From Geomonas diazotrophica (GTDB taxonomy: Bacteria; Desulfobacterota; Desulfuromonadia; Geobacterales; Geobacteraceae), in contig NZ_JAHLMF010000001.1 of the NCBI RefSeq assembly GCF_018919385.1, forward strand, positions 186,001-250,000: a stretch of DNA of 64,000 bases, written 5' to 3'. Shown here one piece after another: positions 55,010-62,288 of the stretch (its first letter is position 1; each line of letters opens with the position of its first letter). The notes below the pieces were generated by a model. That model did not search any database. It was not told the origin of the DNA and saw only the letters and a list, made by a program, of their open reading frames with translations. The position numbers and the translations under genes were made by a program.

Positions 55010-57265
55010 CTAGAGAACACGCGGATGGTTCCGGTTCAGGAACATGCGCACGGCAAGGTACACCACCGGGAGGATCCCTACGATGAAGAGGATGTCACCC
55101 GGCAGACGCAGCCACTCGAAGAAGCGCACCGCAGGGTCGGCGAAGAATTCCGGCTGCCGCCCCTGCCAGTAAGAGGTGGCAAGGATCTTCCTCAACTGGA
55201 GCAGCCCCACCGGAAAGAGGTTTAAAAAAAGCATGCAGGCGAGCCCCAGGTTGGTGCACCAGAAAGCGATGGCCATGGCGCGGTTGCTGGCACGGTCCAG
55301 GGGGACGAAGTAGCGCGTCACGAACATGAAAAAGCCCAGGGAGAGCATGCCGTACACTCCCATCATGGCACCGTGACCGTGGTTGGCGGTCCACTGGGTG
55401 CCGATCTCGTAGTAGCTCACGATGGGGAGGTTGATCAGGAAGCCGAACACCCCCGCTCCCAGAAAGTTCCAGAACCCGACCGCTATCAGGAACATCACCG
55501 CCCACTTGTGCGGGAACACCTCGGCGGCGGTGCTGAGCATGGAGCTGCCGGCCGGGGCCCCGAGGCCCATGAACTTCCACGCCTCGTAGGTGAGTAGCAG
55601 CAGGGGGATCACTTCCAGGGCGGAGAAGCACGCACCGAACGCCATGTGCACCTCAGGCTGACCGCTGAAGTAGAGATGGTGCATGGTTCCAAGCACCCCG
55701 CCTATGGAGTAGAGGATGATGTCCAGGTAGATGATGGTGGTGGCGACCCGCATGCGCACCACCCCAAGGAGCATGAAGACGTAGGCCACCATGATGGTGG
55801 TGAAGAGCTCCAGGAAGTCCTCAACCCACAGGTGTACCACCCAGAAGCGCCAGAACTCCACCTGATTGAAGTGGGCCGTCTTGCCGTAGAGCATCCCCGC
55901 GGCATAGAAGAGGGGGATGGAAACGGCGCTGTAGATGAAGAGCCACGGCATGTTTCCCGGATGCTCCCCCCGGAGCCTTTCCCTCATTCCGCGTACCAGG
56001 ATGACCAGCCATATCAGCATCCCCACCGTCAGCAGTATCTGCCACAGCCGCCCCAGATCGAGGTATTCCCACCCCTGCGACCCGACATAGAACCATGGCC
56101 CGGCGGTGGAAAGCATCCCCTTGAGGCTCATGGCCTCCCCCGTGAGGCTCCCCACCACCACTACCACCAGCGCTCCCAGAAGGATCAGCGCCAGCTTCTC
56201 CTGATGCGGCGGCTCCTTTCCCGCGATCATGGGGGTGAGGAAGATCCCCATGGCGAGAAAGCTTGAGGCGACGAAGAAGAGCGCGAGCTGGACGTGCCAC
56301 ATGCGGGAGAGGTTGTACGGCAGAACGTCCCCCAAAGAGAAGCCGTAAAATCCGGCGGGCTCCACGTGGTAGTGGGCGTTCACCCCTCCCAGCAGCCCCT
56401 GCAGGAGGAAGAGGCCCGCCACGACCACGAAGTACCAGGCCACCGTGCGTTGCGAGGGGGTGAGCCGCACCTTTTCCGGCGCCTCCATCTTCGCCGAGTA
56501 TTCATCCGCCGCATGCCAGCCGAGGAACTCGTAGCGGCCGAACACGAAAAGGATGGCGCCGGTACCGCACAGCAGGGCTATCAGGCTCAACACGCTCCAC
56601 ATCACTATCCCGGGGGTGGGGCGGTTGCCCGCCAGCTCATCGGGCGGCCAGTTGTTGGTGTAGGAGTGGTCGGTGCCGGGACGCCGGGCGGTGCTTGCCC
56701 AGGCAGCCCAGGAGAAATAGGCGGTGAGCTTTCTGATCTCCTCGGGGTCGCCCAGGTAAGGCCGCTGCAACCCCTGCTGTGACTGCGGCGGCCCGAACCA
56801 GCCGCGGTAGTAGTCGATGAGCTCCGTGTGTGCACGCGCCCGCTCAGGGGAAAAGGTGAGCACCCCCCCGTCCTCGGCGTAACTGTTTTCTCTCAGCTCG
56901 GCACGCACCTTGGCTGCCGCGTCTGCGGCCGAAAGCCCCTGCCCCGAGTAGTACCCGGCTTCCTTCTCGCCGCTTAAGTGCAGGTACTGTGCGGTAAAAT
57001 CCGGGCCGAGATACGCGCCGTGGCCGAAAATGGTGCCGTACTGCATGAGCCCCAGCTTCTGGAAGATGTACTGACCGCCGATGATGTCGTCGCCGGTGTA
57101 CAGCAGCGTGCCGTTCGTCGCCCTCACCTCCCGCGGAACCGGGGGACCCTCATTGGCGTTGCGGTAGGCGAGATAGCCCAGCACCGTGAATCCGAACAGG
57201 AACGTGACCACGGCGGTCACCAACCATCGGGGTGAGAGAACCAAGTTTCTTTCGGGTACGTTCAT
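55010..57265 (-). CDS. norB: Quinol-dependent nitric oxide reductase (qNOR), 751 aa
   Basis: The start at 57265 is chosen by GGAGGTTTCC. It is a single-chain, haem-copper-type enzyme with an N-terminal extension (first helix about 13-33, then a periplasmic domain to about 225) fused to a 12-helix NorB core, as in qNOR. Metal ligands are visible in RMWHVQLALFF, VVHLWVEDFLELF, LGTMHHLYFSG and TANHGHGAMMGVYG. qNOR reduces NO to N2O with quinol electrons, without energy conservation, and often serves NO detoxification. No norC, nir or nos gene is adjacent, so detoxification is the likelier role. No NO-regulator site was recognised upstream. Confidence 0.93.
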   Translation of the reverse strand: MNVPERNLVLSPRWLVTAVVTFLFGFTVLGYLAYRNANEGPPVPREVRATNGTLLYTGDDIIGGQYIFQKLGLMQYGTIFGHGAYLGPDFTAQYLHLSGEKEAGYYSGQGLSAADAAAKVRAELRENSYAEDGGVLTFSPERARAHTELIDYYRGWFGPPQSQQGLQRPYLGDPEEIRKLTAYFSWAAWASTARRPGTDHSYTNNWPPDELAGNRPTPGIVMWSVLSLIALLCGTGAILFVFGRYEFLGWHAADEYSAKMEAPEKVRLTPSQRTVAWYFVVVAGLFLLQGLLGGVNAHYHVEPAGFYGFSLGDVLPYNLSRMWHVQLALFFVASSFLAMGIFLTPMIAGKEPPHQEKLALILLGALVVVVVGSLTGEAMSLKGMLSTAGPWFYVGSQGWEYLDLGRLWQILLTVGMLIWLVILVRGMRERLRGEHPGNMPWLFIYSAVSIPLFYAAGMLYGKTAHFNQVEFWRFWVVHLWVEDFLELFTTIMVAYVFMLLGVVRMRVATTIIYLDIILYSIGGVLGTMHHLYFSGQPEVHMAFGACFSALEVIPLLLLTYEAWKFMGLGAPAGSSMLSTAAEVFPHKWAVMFLIAVGFWNFLGAGVFGFLINLPIVSYYEIGTQWTANHGHGAMMGVYGMLSLGFFMFVTRYFVPLDRASNRAMAIAFWCTNLGLACMLFLNLFPVGLLQLRKILATSYWQGRQPEFFADPAVRFFEWLRLPGDILFIVGILPVVYLAVRMFLNRNHPRVL

Positions 57266-57522
57266 GGAAACCTCCATTACCGGTTATCATCGTGAAAAAG
57301 GCCGGGCATCCCCGGTGCTCCTCCCTCGGCTCTACCGCGGTTGGGGTAGTGAACGCGAACTGTCGAAATTGTTTCCAGTAAAAGAATGTACCGGCCCATT
57401 TCCGAGTGTCAAACAGGCATAGTCGCCAGCTTGGCAGCGATTTTTGTCATTCCCGCTCTGGGCCCTGCCGCGCAGGTCGTTTGCTTTGCACTAAAAGGGC
57501 TCTTTCCTTCCGCCGGCAAACG

Positions 57523-57554
57523 AAAAGGCCCTTGGCAAATGCCAAGGGCCTTTT
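57523..57554. terminator. Terminator beyond the Tat phosphoesterase gene
   Basis: AAAAGGCCCTTGGC, loop AAAT, GCCAAGGGCCTTTT. On the minus strand it follows the phosphoesterase gene (stop at 57619). The rest of the 353-bp spacer (57266-57618) has no gene. Confidence 0.9.
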
Positions 57555-57618
57555 CATTCCCTGCTTCACTCCACGCGAAGCTCCCTGCTTCGCCTCTTTC
57601 TGACCCGTTCAGATTATC

Positions 57619-59088
57619 TCAATAAGCATTTACGCTTGCGACGAGCTCGTCTTCATCCATATTCCCGATGCCGCTCCAGTAGATGGGCCAGTTGGTACCG
57701 GTAATGGTGTTGACGAAGGTATCGCTGACCGAAACCGGCGTATTGTGGCCGGAATAGTAGTACCCCCGGTAGAGCGCCTGGTCTGCGGTGTTGGTCACCA
57801 GCGCCGGAGTAAGCCGGGCCAGGGAGGCATCCAGGTTGCCAGTCAGGGAATAGGCCGCCGAGAAGGTGTAATAACGGGAGAAGCTTAAAGGAACAGCGGC
57901 AAGGACGTAGTTGAATGAGCTGTAGTCAACGGGCTTTAGGGTACGGCCGGAAATGGTGAAAACCTTGAAAGCCGGGTTGTTGCCGAAATATGGAGCTATG
58001 GCAGGCGTTATTTCGACCGTGCCGGAAGAAGGGAGGATACGGTATTCATCCATATGGGTATGTCCGGCAAGGGTAAGAGAAACCACTGCGGGGTAATTGT
58101 CCAGTATCTTCAGAAACCTTGTCTGGTACCCTGCCACCCACATCATGGTGGCGCTGGAAATATGGCCATTGGCATCCACGTGGGCAGGCTGCGCGGTGGT
58201 GCCGAGATCCGCGCCGGGGGGGGCGTGCATCAAAAGCCATACCTTTTTGCCGGCGACCGTTGCGGCGGCAAGCCTTGAGTCCAGCCAGTCCAGTTGCGCG
58301 GCTACGGCGGCGTCATTGGCGCCGGGAACCGGCGCTACCAGCGGAGAAAAAATTATGGTGTTCATCCCTATCACCACTAGGTTCGTTCCTGGAGGTTCCA
58401 CCGAGTAATATCCGCCGCTCGTGAAGGTTTTCAGGAATTCCTGATGCTCGCCCATGCCGTTTAGCAGCGCCGTGTAGTACAGTTCCGCCGTATTGGAGAG
58501 GAAGGTACTGTCCGGGCCGTATCCGGTGTAGGAATCGCCGTTGCCGAGGGCGAAGAAGACCGGGAGCTTTCCGACAGCCTTCCTCACCTTGTCCATGAAA
58601 AAGGCAACCGCCTTGTCCGTGAAGGCCTGCATGGCCGCGGTATCCGCGGCATCCCGGGGGGTAGTGGTGCCGTTTAGGTGGTAGTAAAAGATCTGTGGCA
58701 GACCATGCCCGAGGATATCCCCGGTGAAAATCACGAACGGGCTTGCGCCGAGATCCGCCTTTATGCTCTCCAGCGCAAGCTCGAGCAAGGGGTAATTGGA
58801 ATCCTTGCCCCACGCCGAAGGGGAGGTGATGCCCGATGTCTTGAAAACCCCGTCCCATTGGCTCGCATCGGCTGCTATCAGCGCCTGGAAAAGCGTTCCG
58901 TCGTACAAGGGGTTGAAATGGACGTCGGAGAATACCACCACCGGGAAATCGTCGGCCGCTGAGCTCCCGCACCCCGTGTTCAACGCACCCAGGTAGAGGC
59001 ACGCGACGGTTCCCGCCGAACATTTCATGAAGTCACGCCTGCTCATACCGGAGACCGGCTTGTCGCCCCGCACCTCTTTTTTGCCCAC
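57619..59088 (-). CDS. Tat-exported calcineurin-like metallophosphoesterase lipoprotein, 489 aa
   Basis: The start is GTG at 59088 with GGAGAGGGGGGATTTC before it; an internal Met (residue 15) is an alternative but has a poor site. A twin-arginine motif SRRDFMK is followed by a hydrophobic helix and a lipobox-like NTGC, so it is probably folded before export and lipid-anchored. Metallophosphoesterase motifs: FSDVHFNPLYDG, FTGDILGHG, FALGNGDSY, LLMHAPPG and AGHTHMDEY, which bind two metals. The layout resembles the acid sphingomyelinase-like group; the substrate may be a phospholipid, nucleotide or phosphodiester. It is downstream of another secreted phosphoesterase gene on the same strand. 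Confidence 0.88.
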   Translation of the reverse strand: MGKKEVRGDKPVSGMSRRDFMKCSAGTVACLYLGALNTGCGSSAADDFPVVVFSDVHFNPLYDGTLFQALIAADASQWDGVFKTSGITSPSAWGKDSNYPLLELALESIKADLGASPFVIFTGDILGHGLPQIFYYHLNGTTTPRDAADTAAMQAFTDKAVAFFMDKVRKAVGKLPVFFALGNGDSYTGYGPDSTFLSNTAELYYTALLNGMGEHQEFLKTFTSGGYYSVEPPGTNLVVIGMNTIIFSPLVAPVPGANDAAVAAQLDWLDSRLAAATVAGKKVWLLMHAPPGADLGTTAQPAHVDANGHISSATMMWVAGYQTRFLKILDNYPAVVSLTLAGHTHMDEYRILPSSGTVEITPAIAPYFGNNPAFKVFTISGRTLKPVDYSSFNYVLAAVPLSFSRYYTFSAAYSLTGNLDASLARLTPALVTNTADQALYRGYYYSGHNTPVSVSDTFVNTITGTNWPIYWSGIGNMDEDELVASVNAY

Positions 59089-59111
59089 GAAATCCCCCCT
59101 CTCCGTTTTAT

Positions 59112-59152
59112 GCGAACCGGCCCGGCCACATCTGCGTCCGGCGCCGGTTCGC
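59112..59152. repeat. Inverted repeat between the two phosphoesterase genes
   Basis: GCGAACCGGC (59112-59121) and GCCGGTTCGC (59143-59152) form a perfect 10-bp stem with a 21-base GC-rich loop. It lacks a U tract, so it may be an mRNA-processing hairpin rather than a terminator. Confidence 0.6.
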
Positions 59153-59166
59153 CCCCCTCCTCGCGA

Positions 59167-62091
59167 CTAATTCATCGCCAGTTTGTAACGGGACAGCAGT
59201 TCCCTGCGGTTTCGGCGCAGGTCCTTTCCGTTAGGGGCCGCGGGATAGGGCTTTTCGCCCATCAACCCCTTCCACAGGATGCGGTTGTAACGTGCGAAAT
59301 CGAACTTGTCCTCGGAGGAGAAATCCATTCCCCTGGTGGCCTTCGCCCAGTACTGCGCGTCGTGGGTAGGCTTCGGCGCCTGCGCCTTTTTGCCCAGGGG
59401 GGCGAGCCCGGCAAACGGCGGCAAGGTCGTCCCGTAGAGGATCGCTGCCGGCTTGGCGGTGAAGCTCCAGGGCGCCGGGGTCGTGGTGAAGCAATCGGTC
59501 ATCGGCCGGGCCAGGGCGTCGTTCAGGTTCATCGGCGTAAGCCCCAGGACTTCCTCGATGGTACGCAGGAAGTTCACCGTGTTGTAGTGGGAGGAGACGA
59601 GCGCTCCCTGCTTCACGTACGCCCCCGCCACGAACGCGATGCTGCGGTGGGAATCGACATGGTCGCCGCCGTCCTGGGAATCGTCCTCGATGATGAAGAC
59701 CAGCGTGTTGTCCTTGTACTTGGGGCTCTTGGAGAGCTTTTCCAGGAGCAGGCCGACCGCGTAGTCGTTATCGGCCTGCTGTATTTCCGGTGTGTTCACC
59801 CCGTCGATCGCGGTGGCGAAGTTGCCGGTGTGGTCGTGCATGAGGCGGACCAGGCTGAGCGCCGGAAGGGTGCCGGAAGTCTCGTAGGCATCGAACTCCC
59901 GCTCCCATTCCTTGAACCGGTAATAATCGGGAAACGAGTTGTCGAAGCCGCGGTAATAGATGTCGGTGCAGGGGGCAAGCGCGGCGCTGGAGGGGTAGGC
60001 GACCTGGGTGGCAACGGCGGCCGGATCCTTCAAAAGAGGTATGCCGCCTGCAGCCAGGGGGATGTTGTAGCGGGTCGTGTCCAGGAAAAAGCCGTAGTTT
60101 CTGACCGTAAGACCCCGGCGCAGGGCCGCGTCCCAAAGATACCCCTTGTTCACCTCGTTGCCCGGGCCATCCGGCGCTGCCACGTCGGTCTGTCCGGGCA
60201 GGAGGTCGTCGTCGTCCGGGGTGAGGGGGTTGGCCGCCTTGCGTTCGGCGAGGGTCCCGTAGGCGACGTTCACGCTGCGGTTGGTCCCTTCAGTGTCCAG
60301 ACTGAGCCCGCGCCCCGCATAGGCGACCGCATACTGGCGCTCCACCACATCCGGGGCGCGCCCGGACGTGGTCCAGGCCCAGCCGTCGTTGCTCACCTCG
60401 GCAGTGTCGTAGAAGTTGTCCAGGGTGACGAATGTCCGCGCTGCGGCGTGCTGGTTCGGGGTGTAGCGCTCCCCGAACTCCGCGAGCGCCGGATCCCCGT
60501 TGCCCACTGCCAGGTCTCCCAGGATCTGATCGTAGGTCCGGTTTTCCTTGATGATGAAGATGACATGCTTCACGTTGGCCTGGAGAACGCTCATGACCTC
60601 CCTGTCCCTGGCACCGTCGGCATAGGAGAAGCGGTTGTTGGAGATGACCTGCCCCGTCAGTGTCTGCAGTTGTGCTGCAGCGGGAAGCGGGAGGCTCTGG
60701 AGCCCGGCCTTGGTCAGCTGGGGGTTGTAGTGGTTGGTCTGAAAGCCGTTCGGACGCGAAGGAGGTCCGTAACTGTAGCGGAAATCCGCATTCGGACCGG
60801 TTGCCGATTTCCCGTTGACCACGTACAACCAGCTCCCGTCCGCACTGACGCTGACCGAGTTGGGATACCAGCCGGTGGGAATGAGCCCGGCGACCTCACC
60901 GCTTGTGCGGGTGTCGCTCAATTCCACCACCGCGACGCTGTTCAGGTTCCCGTTGGTGACCAGCAGGCGCCTTTCATCGGGCGAGATGGTGACGCTGTTT
61001 GGGTTTGCGCCCCTGAGTCCCGTGAGCGAAGCAGGGAGTACCGACGCCGGCGCGATGACGGGGATGGTGCCGACGACCGCGTTGTCGCCGGTGCGTATGA
61101 CGTCGACCGAATCCGACTGGTCTTCGACCACGTAAAGGAGCGACTGGTCTTTGTTCAACGCCATCTTGTTCGGCTGCCCCACGACCTTTATCCTTGCCGT
61201 CACGGCCGGGGAGCCGTTCAGCTTGACGACGACGATCTCTCGGTCGCGAACGCTCGACACGTAGGCTGTCGCGGTCCCGTCGGCCTCGGTACCCTTAACG
61301 GCCACCCAGAACGGGTACTCACCGCCGGGCACCCCCGCGGCGCCGCCGCTTTTGCCGGGACGCAGATCCAATTCCGCTGCAGGCGCCCAGTTGTTGAGGC
61401 CTCCCCTGAAGATGGAAATGGAGTCGTTGTAGTAGTTAGCCACCACGAGCGTCTTGCCGTCGCTGGAAATGGCCAGACCGGCCGCGCACGGCTTCACGCC
61501 GATCTGGAGGTTTATGGAGCCATTCCCGAAATTGGCACTCCAGGGAAGACCGTTGCCGCTGCTGTTGTGCCCCAGGGCGAGCGGTGCCACGACCTCGCCC
61601 CAGGTTCCGTCGGCGATCCGGGTGAAAACATGGACGTTGTCACTCACCCCGCCGCTCACGTAGAAGGCCTTGCCGGACGGGTCGAAGACAATCCCGTTGT
61701 AGCTGTTGGGGACCTGCACCACCTGCTTTTTTACCGGCGTCCCGGAGGAGATGTCGTAGATGAACACGTATTCGTTGGAGTCCGGGGTGTACCAGGGATA
61801 GGGAGCAGTGGGGGTGGAGGTATAGACGCGATTGTATCCGCTGGTCAGCACCAGCAGGGTCTTGTTGTCCGGGCTCGTCACCGACGTGACCGCTTGCCCT
61901 GCCAGCCACTCCGGCTTGTCGAGCAGCCCCGGGTTCAACGTTTCGAACCGGGCCCCCTGAGGGGCAAGCGGCGTTATGTACTGGTTCATGTTCGGCAGGA
62001 ACTGAGCCGTGTCGGCACCGCCACCGTTACAGCCGGAGAGAAAAACGAGCACTGCAATAAAAGCCAGGGTAAGCCGCTTGCCGGGCCTCAT
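59167..62091 (-). CDS. Secreted lipoprotein with beta-propeller and phosphoesterase (alkaline phosphatase superfamily) domains, 974 aa
   Basis: The start at 62091 (MRPGKRLTLAF) follows GGAGGTTTT. The signal peptide ends in the lipobox LSGC. Residues about 45-460 are YVTN/NHL-type propeller blades, for example VTSPDNKTLLVLTSGYN, SSDGKTLVVANYYNDS and SPDERRLLVTNGNLNS. Residues about 490-900 match the phosphoesterase family related to phospholipase C: VIFIIKENRTYDQILGD near the start, LDNFYDTAEVSNDGW and FIIEDDSQDGGDHVDSHR. The combination is found in secreted phosphoesterases; substrate unknown. The propeller may bind a carbohydrate or protein. It is probably co-transcribed with the Tat phosphoesterase gene 78 bp downstream. 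Confidence 0.88.
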   Translation of the reverse strand: MRPGKRLTLAFIAVLVFLSGCNGGGADTAQFLPNMNQYITPLAPQGARFETLNPGLLDKPEWLAGQAVTSVTSPDNKTLLVLTSGYNRVYTSTPTAPYPWYTPDSNEYVFIYDISSGTPVKKQVVQVPNSYNGIVFDPSGKAFYVSGGVSDNVHVFTRIADGTWGEVVAPLALGHNSSGNGLPWSANFGNGSINLQIGVKPCAAGLAISSDGKTLVVANYYNDSISIFRGGLNNWAPAAELDLRPGKSGGAAGVPGGEYPFWVAVKGTEADGTATAYVSSVRDREIVVVKLNGSPAVTARIKVVGQPNKMALNKDQSLLYVVEDQSDSVDVIRTGDNAVVGTIPVIAPASVLPASLTGLRGANPNSVTISPDERRLLVTNGNLNSVAVVELSDTRTSGEVAGLIPTGWYPNSVSVSADGSWLYVVNGKSATGPNADFRYSYGPPSRPNGFQTNHYNPQLTKAGLQSLPLPAAAQLQTLTGQVISNNRFSYADGARDREVMSVLQANVKHVIFIIKENRTYDQILGDLAVGNGDPALAEFGERYTPNQHAAARTFVTLDNFYDTAEVSNDGWAWTTSGRAPDVVERQYAVAYAGRGLSLDTEGTNRSVNVAYGTLAERKAANPLTPDDDDLLPGQTDVAAPDGPGNEVNKGYLWDAALRRGLTVRNYGFFLDTTRYNIPLAAGGIPLLKDPAAVATQVAYPSSAALAPCTDIYYRGFDNSFPDYYRFKEWEREFDAYETSGTLPALSLVRLMHDHTGNFATAIDGVNTPEIQQADNDYAVGLLLEKLSKSPKYKDNTLVFIIEDDSQDGGDHVDSHRSIAFVAGAYVKQGALVSSHYNTVNFLRTIEEVLGLTPMNLNDALARPMTDCFTTTPAPWSFTAKPAAILYGTTLPPFAGLAPLGKKAQAPKPTHDAQYWAKATRGMDFSSEDKFDFARYNRILWKGLMGEKPYPAAPNGKDLRRNRRELLSRYKLAMN

Positions 62092-62222
62092 AAAACCTCC
62101 TATCAACTGTTTTTTCTGCCTATCGGCCAATACCTCTTTTTTATTTAATTATTTTCTCCTTCTCCCAAGGCTTCGGGTCGCTCCGCGCCAGCGCCGCCTG
62201 CGATAATCCCCTGACACCTTTG

Positions 62223-62250
62223 TTGCGCCTGCCGACGGCGAGGGTAAAAT
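62223..62250 (+). promoter_or_regulatory. Putative promoter of the helical-repeat gene
   Basis: TTGCGC, 16 bp, TAAAAT (62245-62250), about 39 bp upstream of the ATG at 62289. Moderate match. Confidence 0.35.
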
Positions 62251-62288
62251 TAGCCTGTTTTAATTTGATGCCATAAGGGAGGGCGATC

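Noticed and set aside
59110..62148. Plus-strand open frame of 1,012 codons
   Set aside because: It is antisense to the propeller-phosphoesterase gene, which has a signal peptide, a lipobox and domain motifs.
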